Shown piece by piece: positions 1 through 7,551 of a stretch of DNA of 10,840 bases (position 1 is the stretch's first letter; every line of letters begins with the position of its first letter). Source of the stretch: Discostella pseudostelligera (lineage: Eukaryota; Bacillariophyta; Thalassiosirophyceae; Thalassiosirales; Thalassiosiraceae); NCBI GenBank assembly GCA_036940085.1, contig JALLBK010001284.1:1-10840 (forward strand), in the 5' to 3' direction. The position numbers and the translations under genes are program-made. The notes under the pieces are model-generated. The model ran no database searches. It was not told where the DNA came from and saw nothing but the letters and a program-made list of their open reading frames with translations.

Positions 1-155
1 AGCGGAATTTCGCCAAACGTCAGGAGCACCGTTATGTGGTTGCTTCGTGTGCTTTTTTTGCTGTTGCTGTGTTGTCGACATCGCACATCGAGGCACATCG
101 TCGTCATAGTCTCCTCTTCCATTTCTATCCTTTTCATCAATAAGCCAAGTAAGGA

Positions 156-1160
156 ATGTCTAAGGACGATGTCATTCGTCCTTGTCGCCCCACTATCATG
201 GGAAGCAAGAGCAATAATGCTGCTACCAAAAGCAATGCTGCTAATGCCAGCAAAACGCGCATGGTGAGGGATGGCGGCAGCAGCGATAGCGTCACCAACG
301 GAGGCGGAGGCGGGGTTACGAGGCCGCAATTATTACGTGAGCGATCCTCCTCTGCACCCGCTCGAACTCGTATCCGAAATAGAAAGCGTCGTCATTTGCT
401 CGTGGAAGATCACTACCGCGTCGATCCTGACAATAAAAAATTACTTCCCGGTTTACCTATCAACGACGACGATTGGGCCCGCGACATGCATGATTTCTTC
501 AATCTAATCTCCCTCGTGCCCGTGGTGGTGCTCAACGTTCTTAATTGGAATTGGGATATATTGTTGGATCCACATAGTAAACAAACAATGCAGCAGGCGT
601 GGACAGGAGATTGGTTCCCATCTTTCTTTGCGATTACGATTGGGTACTTCGTCGCGGACTTGATATGGGTGTGGCTTGTACCGAGCTGTGTGAAGTCTCC
701 GGGTGTCATTTTGCAGCATCATATCGCCACCTTGCTCTACTTGACGATACCGTATATACATCCCGAGGTGGGTTGGCTGATGGGAGCATGTCTATCCGTC
801 GAAGTGAATACGTGGCTACTCATTGCACGACGAGTTTTCAACAAGCAGGGAATTGGACCGTGGATCATCAACGTATCATGTGTTTCCATTCGAATCAAAC
901 TGATATCCATTCTATTCTACGTGACCTGGATTGGCATACGATGTTATATCTATCCCAAAATCATGACGGTGCTCTGGTCGCTTTGGTTTACTCAATGGAT
1001 GAAGAAAGGAATGGGAAGTTTCAACACTTATTTCTTTCCAGCTTTAGTTCTGCATTCGGTGTTTTGCTTGTTGAACTTCAAATGGAGCTTTGATTTATTC
1101 ATGAGCAAGTGGAGAGCGATACGAAGTGGGGAAAAGTCCAAGATCGAGAAGGGACTATGA
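156..1160 (+). CDS. TLC-domain (TRAM/LAG1/CLN8-like) multi-pass membrane protein
   Basis: A 334-residue single-exon protein. Residues 1-110 are polar, low-complexity and basic (a Gly run near 49-53, RIRNRKRRH near 72-80). They are followed by about six hydrophobic segments, near 115-131, 154-175, 183-200, 204-225, 243-262 and 292-316. The TLC signature is visible as GYFVADLIW (163-171) followed by ILQHHIATLLYL (185-196) with its paired His188/His189, and then an acidic membrane-border motif, SVEVNTWLL (214-222). The layout is closest to TLCD4/TMEM56-type proteins. These are thought to act in membrane lipid handling, but no reaction can be assigned here; ceramide synthase is unlikely because the extended Lag1 motif is not seen. 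A TAA lies in frame at 150-152, so the ORF is complete. Met15 (position 198) has the better start context (A at -3, G at +4) and could be the real start. The gene converges on the secreted-protein gene downstream. Confidence 0.85.
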   Translation: MSKDDVIRPCRPTIMGSKSNNAATKSNAANASKTRMVRDGGSSDSVTNGGGGGVTRPQLLRERSSSAPARTRIRNRKRRHLLVEDHYRVDPDNKKLLPGLPINDDDWARDMHDFFNLISLVPVVVLNVLNWNWDILLDPHSKQTMQQAWTGDWFPSFFAITIGYFVADLIWVWLVPSCVKSPGVILQHHIATLLYLTIPYIHPEVGWLMGACLSVEVNTWLLIARRVFNKQGIGPWIINVSCVSIRIKLISILFYVTWIGIRCYIYPKIMTVLWSLWFTQWMKKGMGSFNTYFFPALVLHSVFCLLNFKWSFDLFMSKWRAIRSGEKSKIEKGL

Positions 1161-1450
1161 ACGAGTAGATACAACAATATGATGTTATGGGTATGTTGTG
1201 TATGACCCGATGCCATCGCGTCCATTTTGCATAGTAAGCATGGAGGCGTACAAGTGAATTGTAATGAATGGTTCTGAACAAATGATAGATGTGTTGATGC
1301 AATTAATTCAAGTAGATGTTTCGATGTAATACAATGCTTAACTTTACACGAGACATAAACTATCATGCAGTGAAATGAACGAGTGGCGCTTGGCGCGGGA
1401 GACAAGTTATTCATCACCTGTACTGTTCCATCTTATCTTTACCCAGAGTT
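1161..1450. other. Convergent 3' intergenic region
   Basis: This interval of 290 bases separates the stop codons of the TLC gene (+) and the secreted modular protein gene (-). It is AT-leaning and carries no convincing ORF. It should hold the 3' ends of both transcripts, but no canonical AATAAA is evident on either strand. Nothing else is seen. Confidence 0.6.
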
Positions 1451-4400
1451 TCACCGCTCGAATGATGATTTGTGATGCGAAAACAACCTAAATGATCTCA
1501 TAGGCGATTTGGGAGCAAATACTACTTCATCTAGCCATACTTGTCCCAATCTTCCGTCGACAGGTGGTAGGGTCGAATACTGTTCGGGTGGTAGTCCTCC
1601 TGGGTTCTTGACAAGTTGGAAGGTTACCTTACGTTTCCCGGGTTGAATGTCAACTGCTTGTTGCGACCAATCTGACGAGACAGTGGACAACGTCAGCACT
1701 GCAATGTTGTCGATGAGTACGTTGACAAGGTCAAAAGGATCTGAAACTGAGGCGAGGATTTGGAACCCAAGCGATCCTCCTAGCTCTGTAACTATGTCGA
1801 TACTAAGATCGCTCTTTCCAGTGTCTGCTGCAATTTCATCAGTCCTTGCAGTTGCTGAAAATGTACCTTCGTGTTGAGCTGAGTCTGTTATCGACCATTG
1901 CGAATCACCAGTGAGCGACCACGAGTTTTGGGTGAAGGCGCCAGACTCAAACGTTTCTACAAATGGCAGTGTTGCGGGGATCAGTTCTACATTGTCAATC
2001 CATGCCTCTCCAATTCGGAAGGGTGGCGCTACCATGCCTGCTAACAAGTCATCCGGAACGATAGAAGGATTCTTCGTGAGCCGCCATGACACTGTGTGAT
2101 CACCGGCGATCAGCATTGCACCACCTTCTACCCACTGGTCGTCCATAGTCGTGAGCTCACTCAAGAACTGACCATCGACCAAAAGTTGGAGTGACTCGAA
2201 TGGCACGATGACGGGCGCGAAGAAATAGAACCGACAGAACGCCGCCGTTGGTGCATTAATGGAGAGGTCGAGTTGTGAGTAATTACCAGGAGTGAAGATA
2301 TCTTCCGTCCTGACGTGAGCGGAGAATGATCCCTCGTATGGTTTCGATCCGTCAACCACCCATGCGTCCTCTCCGCTTACTTGCCAATCGAGACCGGAGA
2401 AGTCGCCAGTTTCGAAACCGTCAAACAAGAGTGAGGCAGTATTCCCAACTACGGGTGCAGGAGATACCAATGAGGAAATGGGAGGAGCTGTGGATGGGAC
2501 AGTTGCCAATGTCTTAACAAACAAAAATGCATTAGATGTTGTGATAATGTTAAGCTGGAGCGGATCATGAAAGAGGAATGCTTACCGGCACTGGACTTCC
2601 AGGGATAGACGAGCTCGGAGGACGTGTCTCAGTCGATGAAGTCACTGGAGGAGATGATACACCCTCGGGCAAAAAGTAAACGTCATCAATGAACGCCGCT
2701 CCAATACGATCCAGCGGCAATGGTGGGAAGGTATCGATACCAGCCGGATTGAGCTTGTAGGAGAACGTAATCAGGTGTGGTCCTGGCGCAAGCGGAATCT
2801 CTCGAGCTTCAAAGCCAGTCATATCACTAGCTTGACCGACCTGAACATCATCCACATAGTAAATTAGATCGTCAAAGGGCATGTTGGTGCCACCCAAAAC
2901 GGAGAACATCAACTTTCCTCCAGGCCAGGCAGGGTTGGTTGTGAGAGTTACGTTTGAGACCTTTTGAGCATAATCATCAGGAATGAACAGTGCAGGGCTC
3001 TTAATCGAATATACTCCGCTGTTAGCTCTTTCGGTGGTTAGCTCCCACACTCCATCGCCTTGACTTGCCCATTCAGGACTTGATACAAGGAATGTACCTT
3101 GCTCAAATCCATCGTAATAAAGTGCTCCAGCGGGGGTGAGCGTAGGTGCAACAGTTCCTGGTGCAACACTTGTTCCTGGTGGAAGTGTCGCAGGAGCACC
3201 AGTGGTGCCTGGAGGCAATGTGAGTGGAAAATAAGTAGGAATTCCTGGAATGATTGTCGCTGGAGCGATATTTCCTGCTGGAGGCGTCGTTGATGGTGCA
3301 GCGGTTGTTCCTGGTGGAAGAGTCGCCGGTGCACCAGTAGTGCCTGGAGGCAATGTAATTGGTGAAAAGGTTGGAACTCCTGGAATGATTGTCGCCGGTG
3401 CGCCAGTAGTGCCTGGAGGCAAAGTAATTGGTGAAAAGGTTGGAACTCCTGGAATGATTGTCGCCGGTGCGCCAGTAGTGCCTGGAGGCAAAGTANGTAG
3501 TGCCTGGAGGCAATGTGATTGGCGTAGCAGTTGTTCCTGGTGGAAGTGTCGAAGGAGCGCCAGTGCCAACGGGAGGCAATGTGGATGGTGCATAAGTAGG
3601 AACTCCTGGAGTGATTGTCGACGGAGCGCCAGTGCCAACGGGAGGCAATGTGGATGGCGCCATAGTAGCTGGTGCAAGCGTGAGTACAGGAGGCAACGTT
3701 GATTCACCCACAGGCGAATATGTTGGAACTCCAGATTGTACTGGCAAAATTGGAGCCGTTGTACTTCCTGATACAGAAGGAGCTGGTGATGAAGTCTGTG
3801 TAACTGGGGAATACGTTGGAAAGTTAGGCATCGGGGGGGTTGAAGCGGTCTCCATCTTAAATCCCATCTTCAAAGAAGATCCTTTCACATCGTTGATATC
3901 AGTTTGGCATGGCTCAGTGACCACATTCGCTGCCTCGGCAAAGATGCAAAACACGGAAGTGAGCTCGCCTGATTCCGCCTTCTCCATCAGTTCACCAAAT
4001 GCTTCACGGAATAGTTGGGATCCGTATACGGTAGCAGTCTCTTTGGTGCAATCTGGACATGGCGTACTAATGCGCAAGTTGAAGAGCACTTCTGATGAAC
4101 TCTGGAGGTTACGATTCCGACGATCAAACAAGTCGATGGATGGCTTTGAAACAAAGGTTCCATCGTCTCCGACAGAGGTGCCACCGATCATGAACACATC
4201 AGACTCGTATTCGTCGGAAAGGAAATGCAATATCGTCTGATCGAAAGCATTAGCAAGCAGAGTCAGATCACTTGAAGCAATATCCAAATTGAAAGTCAAC
4301 AACATCCCCCCCATCGTGACCTCTAAATTCTTTTGTGCCCTCTCAGCGACGGGGATGTCCTCGTAGGAAATCTCATCGTGATCGTGAGGGTGGTAGTGAT

Positions 4401-4659
4401 ATATGTACTCGTAGCCGGCCTTTCCTGATTTCCCGTAAGAACTTTTTCCAGACTTGCTGAGCTTGCGCTGTTTCTTATGGCGAACAGATGATGATGGTTT
4501 CATTACCCCAGATGATGATGATGTCGATGCGCGGAGATTGCCGTCGCCGCCGCCACCGCGCGCCTTCTTTGGTAAGGTGGAAGCAATTGTCGCGCCGGTG
4601 ACTAGCAAGAGAATAGTGGCTGCCAGTTGAGGCACCATCCTCGGGAATACCTTTGCCAT
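1451..4659 (-). CDS. Secreted modular protein: lysine cluster, Thr/Pro repeats, three beta-sandwich-type domains (contains assembly gap)
   Basis: Exon 1 is 4659-2586 and exon 2 is 2512-1451; the intron is phase 0. Without the N at 3496 the product is 1044 residues. Order of parts: signal peptide (1-27, hydrophobic core ATILLLVTGATIAS); basic segment with Lys66, 69, 72, 77 and 80 in K-S-G-K spacing; a Tyr/His-rich patch (YEYIYHYHPHDHDE, 83-96); a domain of about 110-275 with Cys201, 204, 238 and 251, not recognised; a Thr/Pro-rich tract with PTYSP and TLPPGTTGAPA repeats, probably O-glycosylated; and three tandem domains of about 155 residues (DNA 3125-2661, 2437-1973, 1969-1508). Each domain shows F-[DE]-x-F/GFE-x-G-x-F, a W-x-L/V/I core, a K-x-N-P motif and a closing x-x-D-[DNE]-V strand. 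The start has a strong context (AACCATGGC). No C-terminal anchor is seen. The lysine pattern is like silaffins, so a cell-wall or extracellular-matrix role is inferred, not shown. Before N the reading frame is one phase, after N another; simply omitting N restores it. Confidence 0.82.
1508..3125 (-). repeat. Triplicated ~155-residue domain, choice-of-anchor-like beta-sandwich
   Basis: Three diverged copies lie at 3125-2661, 2437-1973 and 1969-1508, with the intron and a P/S/T linker between copies 1 and 2 and almost no linker between 2 and 3. Shared landmarks are: an opening YYDGFEQGTF / LFDGFETGDF / FVETFESGAF; then GDGVWEL / GEDAWVV / GDSQWSI; then GVYSI / GSFSA / GTFSA; a PFDDLIYYVDD-like segment; a strand ending with KLNPAG / KNPS / KNPGG; and a final RIGAAFIDDVYF / RIGEAWIDNVEL / RLGQVWLDEVVF. 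The pattern (Phe-Glu start, Trp, ligand-like Asp, terminal W-x-D-D/N-x-V) resembles domains common in bacterial secreted and surface proteins. Similarity to a named family is from pattern memory, not a search. Confidence 0.75.
2513..2585 (-). other. Intron of the secreted modular protein gene (73 nt, phase 0)
   Basis: The donor CCG|GTAAGC begins at 2585 and the acceptor TTGTTTGTTAAG ends at 2513. Splicing joins a Pro codon (GTG CCG) to ACA TTG GCA and keeps the frame into the second and third beta-sandwich domains. If retained, a TGA follows after six codons. The intron sits in the Pro/Ser/Thr-rich linker between domains 1 and 2. Confidence 0.85.
3134..3705 (-). repeat. Thr/Pro-rich coding repeat tract, 69-bp (23-residue) unit
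   Basis: On the minus strand this encodes repeated TLPPGTTGAPA, TIIPGVPTFSPI and TLPPVGTGAPSTITPGVPTYAP blocks. The clearest copies are 3352-3420 and 3421-3489. They are 69 bases each and differ by only one base, and a third copy starts at 3490 and is cut off by the N at 3496. A second family, with VGTGAPS in place of GTTGAPA, repeats with the same period near 3545-3660. The near identity of copies implies recent duplication or homogenisation, so copy number probably varies between alleles. The tract reads as an extended, mucin-like spacer. Confidence 0.9.
3496..3496. other. Assembly gap placeholder (single N) inside the repeat tract
   Basis: The bases just before N (3490-3495) are the first six of a new 69-bp copy. 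The bases just after it (3497-3511) match the last fifteen of a copy, GTAGTGCCTGGAGGC. The sequence in between is therefore missing, at least 48 bases if one copy is completed. On the minus strand the codon broken by N is ACN. The frame is regained if the gap length is a multiple of three, and 48 satisfies this. The N is thus not evidence for a pseudogene. Confidence 0.85.
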
Positions 4660-5002
4660 GGTTAGGCCAAGATAACGATAATACGTTGTTGTGTTTCGGT
4701 CTCAACCGTCAAATTGTATTTCGCAGATCGGACGATGATGATGTGTTCGATTGATGAATTATGCCCCCGACTACGCCTCTCCAAAGAGATGCCAACGATG
4801 TGATAAGCTATTGCGATCAACCTTCAATCAACAGTATGTTGTTTGTCGAACACTCAAGCCTCAATCTCACTCCTACACCTTCGGGCCATGGCCATGGTGC
4901 ACAACCTCCACGATGTGGACAAATTCGTCGACACGAGATCATGAAAAATGGCGGGAAGTGCAAATTGTACGATAGGAATCGTAAGTATGATTTAAGTGTC
5001 CC

Positions 5003-5025
5003 AGAAAGACAGAGAAAGACAGAGA
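5003..5025. repeat. Short tandem repeat AGAAAGACAG, about 2.3 copies
   Basis: AGAAAGACAG occurs at 5003-5012 and 5013-5022 and is followed by AGG. It is a simple purine-rich repeat in non-coding DNA with no assigned role. Confidence 0.75.
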
Positions 5026-5144
5026 GGCCCCACCTTGAACGGAAAGCCAAGACAACAGCCCATTGCTGCAAGCAGCTGCCCTATCAGACATCATAGAGGA
5101 GCCCCCGGCGTTTCGTGTTTCTCTTTTCTCTGTTGGAGAGTGAC

Positions 5145-5244
5145 TTGGCGGGAAATCGATGACTGGATTACCTTTACACGTGGCATTGATTTGGCGGGAT
5201 ATCGATGACTCGACTACGCATATTACACGTGGCAGTGACACGTC
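5145..5244. promoter_or_regulatory. Duplicated block with E2F-like and G-box-like sites
   Basis: Two tandem copies, 5145-5190 and 5191-5239, share TTGGCGGGA(A/T)ATCGATGACT at their left ends and ACACGTGGCA near their right ends. TTGGCGGGAA matches the consensus for E2F/DP factors. The CACGTG hexamers at 5177-5182 and 5226-5231 are palindromic G-boxes, bound in other eukaryotes by bHLH or bZIP factors; a weaker CACGTC follows at 5239-5244. The block lies about 490 bases upstream of the secreted-protein start and 200-300 bases past the DUF493 stop, so it most likely serves the secreted-protein gene. Function is inferred from motif identity and duplication only. Confidence 0.5.
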
Positions 5245-5413
5245 GCAGTGATAGGACTCTCGACACTCTCAAAGCTCGATCGATCCGGAGAGCTTCCAAT
5301 CAGTAATACAATACCTTCCGCGTATCTTGACAAGATTGGCAATAGCGTCACTAATTATTTTACTCTCTCGTTCCGATTTTATATCTATTGTTATTATAGG
5401 GTAATTTGCTTCA

Positions 5414-5439
5414 CTCCCTCTCCCTCTCGCTCTCTCTCT
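5414..5439. repeat. Pyrimidine-rich CT tract beside the DUF493 stop codon
   Basis: A run made almost wholly of C and T on the plus strand directly abuts the TGA of the DUF493 gene. The transcript would therefore begin its 3' UTR with a GA-rich tract. It is a simple-sequence repeat, probably length-variable. Confidence 0.8.
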
Positions 5440-6417
5440 TCAAAACTTGAACTTAACGCGTGGATCCATATCAACACGCTGGTACAAAGAGTACAACATG
5501 TCGGCATTTTGCACTGGCGCATGCACCGTAACACTAATCCACTTTCCATTCTTACGTATGGAATGTTGAATAGCCGAAATATCGACGCCACAACTCTCAG
5601 CAACGACTTTGACAATGGACGGTGCGAATTCATCTTGTTCTTCCACGCCATCACTACCCACAATCTTCATTTTGAACACCGATGGATATTCGACCAATGC
5701 CTCGAATACCCGTCGTTTTTCACCAGTTACCTCATCCGCGTAGAGCGTGTATCCATCAGCATCATATTCTGGTTTGTTCACATCATTCAATGGCATGCCA
5801 ATTCCGACAAAGCTTTCCCTGTCACCGGTGGAGGTATCCGTTCGAGTTGTTCGTATAATGGATGGCGAGGTGTAGTCGGATGTCGATGTCGTTTTGGCAA
5901 AACCATTACCGCTAGTGGATAGCTTCGTCTTTCGAATAATTTGTTCAAACATTTCTATATCCCCATCACCGATTTCGTTGGTGAATGATGCTGATGACAT
6001 TGATGTCACACTTTCGCTGATGGTGCCTTCTGTTGCAGGTGCGGCATTATCGTCATTGCTGCTGCTGTTGTTCTCTTTTGGTGGTGGCACTTCGTAAAAA
6101 AATGAGCCCGATGCAGGTAGTTGCTGTTCGTTATCATCATTGCCAGTATTTTCACTAGCATGCATGATGGTACCGCGTGGAATGCCGATTGATCGGGATG
6201 ATAAGGATGTCCGTGATGGTGCTGTCACGAACGCCAATGTTGGTGACGACAAGCGCTTCCGCAAGTTGTCGTTGCAGCTGATTGGCGCGACGAGAGAATG
6301 ACGGGATGATGCTGACGACGACGACGACGACGATCCGGCGACGCGACTACCAGCGAGGAGAACGACGTGCAAGAATGCTAGGGATGTCGATGGTGGGAGA
6401 GTCGGTAAAAATCTCAT
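5440..6417 (-). CDS. DUF493 (YbeD-like) domain protein with probable plastid presequence
   Basis: A single-exon protein of 325 residues. The C-terminal 90 residues (about 235-325) have the DUF493/YbeD layout: EALVEYPSVFKMKIVGSDG (strand), then FAPSIVKVVAESCG (helix), then a basic KNGKWISVTVHAPVQNADML strand-helix and an end MDPRVKFKF. This small ACT-like alpha-beta fold has no settled reaction; in bacteria it is considered regulatory. The N-terminus has a hydrophobic segment (LAFLHVVLLAGSRVAG, 13-28), then poly-Ser and a Ser/Arg-rich stretch with SPTLAFVTAPSR (58-69). The A-F pair there could be the diatom ASAF-type cleavage motif, so plastid import is likely but less clear than for the anthranilate synthase gene. 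Residues 85-230 are acidic and Ser/Thr-rich, probably disordered. The ATG context (G at -3, purine at +4) is acceptable. It diverges from the small gene at 7096. Confidence 0.82.
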   Translation of the reverse strand: MRFLPTLPPSTSLAFLHVVLLAGSRVAGSSSSSSSASSRHSLVAPISCNDNLRKRLSSPTLAFVTAPSRTSLSSRSIGIPRGTIMHASENTGNDDNEQQLPASGSFFYEVPPPKENNSSSNDDNAAPATEGTISESVTSMSSASFTNEIGDGDIEMFEQIIRKTKLSTSGNGFAKTTSTSDYTSPSIIRTTRTDTSTGDRESFVGIGMPLNDVNKPEYDADGYTLYADEVTGEKRRVFEALVEYPSVFKMKIVGSDGVEEQDEFAPSIVKVVAESCGVDISAIQHSIRKNGKWISVTVHAPVQNADMLYSLYQRVDMDPRVKFKF

Positions 6418-7095
6418 GGCTTTCCTACTGGAGAGTACGTCGAGGTGGCAATAGCAATGCCTTCGTCGTCGTCGTCATTGAGGTGAGTGAAGAGAGATGA
6501 GTGTGTGGCTGCTAGAAGCGGAAGATAGATCGAGAGATGGACGTGGCAATTCGTTTTGGCGGGGAGTGTCGTCTGGCCGTGAACGGAGATGTGTGGCCCT
6601 CGCGTATCAAAATTGTGTATGAGCTCCAATCTAGAAAATGGGTGGTCATTATTTGAGAAACGAGAAGCCACGGATTTTTTTGAATTTCACGAGATCCTCT
6701 GTGGACAATAAGTATTGAAAATTTAAATTTGACAATGGGTCAATTCGAATTCGTTTAAATCAAACGAGTTCCTCTGTAGACGTACCAGTTTCTCATTTTT
6801 ATTCCTTCTCAACGCTCATTTGAAGTCGAGTCATTCTCTCCCGCTAAAATGAGGGTAAGAAGTACCACCATCACCAAGCAACAACACGGATGGAGACAAT
6901 GATTGCCGACGGATGCGGTGCTGCTAGAGATACTGCCGACGAGGCCTCATCCTGATAGAAGGATACTATCTATTGGTTTTGACGGCCAACAAATATCATT
7001 GCCATCGACCCTCCCTCGCAGCCGTCTCTTCACTCGGCAACGAGGACGACAGAAAGAGAAACAGTGATTACCGCTGTTTCATCGATGAACTGCGC
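6418..7095. other. Divergent intergenic region (possible mini-exon inside)
   Basis: This lies between the DUF493 start and the first in-frame ATG of the plus-strand small gene. It should contain promoters for both. An AT-rich core (about 6705-6765) holds AAATTTAAATTT and TTGAC-5-GTCAA, an inverted pair at 6729-6743. ATGAGG|GTAAGA at 6849-6860 could be a two-codon first exon followed by a donor site. The frame used at 7096 stays open back to 6928, just after a TAG at 6925-6927, with no earlier ATG. Confidence 0.5.
6689..6781. repeat. 18-bp imperfect direct repeat flanking an AT-rich core
   Basis: ACGAGATCCTCTGTGGAC at 6689-6706 and ACGAGTTCCTCTGTAGAC at 6764-6781 match at 16 of 18 positions, 75 bases apart. 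The DNA between them is AT-rich and contains the TTGAC/GTCAA inverted repeat. The placement between two divergent genes suggests paired protein-binding sites, but this is inference. Confidence 0.6.
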
Positions 7096-7551
7096 ATGAT
7101 GTCGAACACAGGTGACAATGATCCGTACGATCCAGATGCCGCGGCAGAATTATTCTTCGCGCAACAAAGAGCCAGAGAGGAGGCGCAATCGAAGCTACCG
7201 ACTGATGATTGGATCCAATTAATCAAGATAATGGATTCCAAAACGAAAGGTGATGATGGCACAGTGATGTCGTCGACTTTGTCATCTCCGCCTCCGGAAT
7301 CATTAATGTCGCGGTTGGTAACTACCATGCCTCCGCCTCCACTAAACGATGCAGATGGGATGATTGTTTTAAACACATCCGATACTTTTGTTACCAGTAC
7401 TAATACCGCAGATGTAGAAGAAGGAGAAGGGAAAATGCTGTTGACTCCAGAACAAAATGTAGCGCGACGTCGAATTATGGAGGTCTTGGTGCAGCAGTTG
7501 GAGGAGGAGATGATGCTAAGTTCATCAAAGAAAGAGAGCACTACAGTATGA
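7096..7551 (+). CDS. Hypothetical acidic, Met-rich small protein
   Basis: No family is recognised. From the first in-frame ATG the product has 151 residues. Visible features are DPYDPDAAAELFFAQQRAREEAQ near the start, with an amphipathic helix; DDWIQLIKIMDSKTKG; a Ser/Pro-rich middle with PPPES and MPPPPL; and a final helix LTPEQNVARRRIMEVLVQQLEEEMML rich in charge and Leu, likely a coiled coil. There is no signal peptide or membrane segment. Codon composition and absence of stops suggest the coding frame reaches back beyond 7096 to about 7022-7045, so the real start is probably in an upstream mini-exon at 6849-6854 (ATGAGG) spliced to an acceptor such as the AG at 7043-7044, which would restore the frame. 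It converges on the anthranilate synthase gene with 157 bases between stops. Confidence 0.55.
   Translation: MMSNTGDNDPYDPDAAAELFFAQQRAREEAQSKLPTDDWIQLIKIMDSKTKGDDGTVMSSTLSSPPPESLMSRLVTTMPPPPLNDADGMIVLNTSDTFVTSTNTADVEEGEGKMLLTPEQNVARRRIMEVLVQQLEEEMMLSSSKKESTTV

Larger units (their letters stand above)
4660..5439. other. Non-coding interval upstream of the secreted protein gene
   Basis: These 780 bases lie between the start of the secreted-protein gene (4659) and the stop of the DUF493 gene (5440), both on the minus strand. They should hold the secreted gene's promoter and 5' UTR plus the 3' end of the DUF493 transcript. ORFs here are short and have no recognisable composition. Inside are a duplicated E2F/G-box-like block (5145-5244), a 10-bp tandem repeat (5003-5025), a perfect 12-bp palindrome CCATGGCCATGG (4886-4897) and a pyrimidine tract next to the DUF493 stop. 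Confidence 0.65.

Noticed and set aside
34..267. ORF with a signal-peptide-like start (LLRVLFLLLLCC) as a separate protein gene
   Set aside because: It overlaps the TLC gene in another phase, the remainder has no family pattern, and the TLC frame explains the DNA better. Kept only as a possible uORF.
3250..3702. Plus-strand ORF with GAPVVPGGKV repeats, collagen- or elastin-like
   Set aside because: It is the antisense image of the Thr/Pro repeat tract, and the opposite strand carries the signal peptide and domains.
1451..4659. Pseudogene or three separate genes because of frame changes
   Set aside because: The first change is at an N gap with a repeat-based explanation. The second is a GT-AG intron with a phase-0 join. 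Domains continue across both.
4886..4897. Perfect palindrome CCATGGCCATGG as a factor site
   Set aside because: Short, known to no factor that I can name, and likely by chance; noted only in the interval description.
4761..5096. Plus-strand 111-residue ORF as a gene
   Set aside because: No recognisable composition, domain or start context; it lies in a promoter-type interval.
5248..5922. Plus-strand 224-residue ORF as a gene
   Set aside because: It is mostly antisense to the DUF493 coding region, whose C-terminal domain is recognisable.
6307..6340. (GAC)n tract as a regulatory repeat
   Set aside because: It encodes the poly-Ser run in the DUF493 protein presequence; ordinary coding simple repeat.
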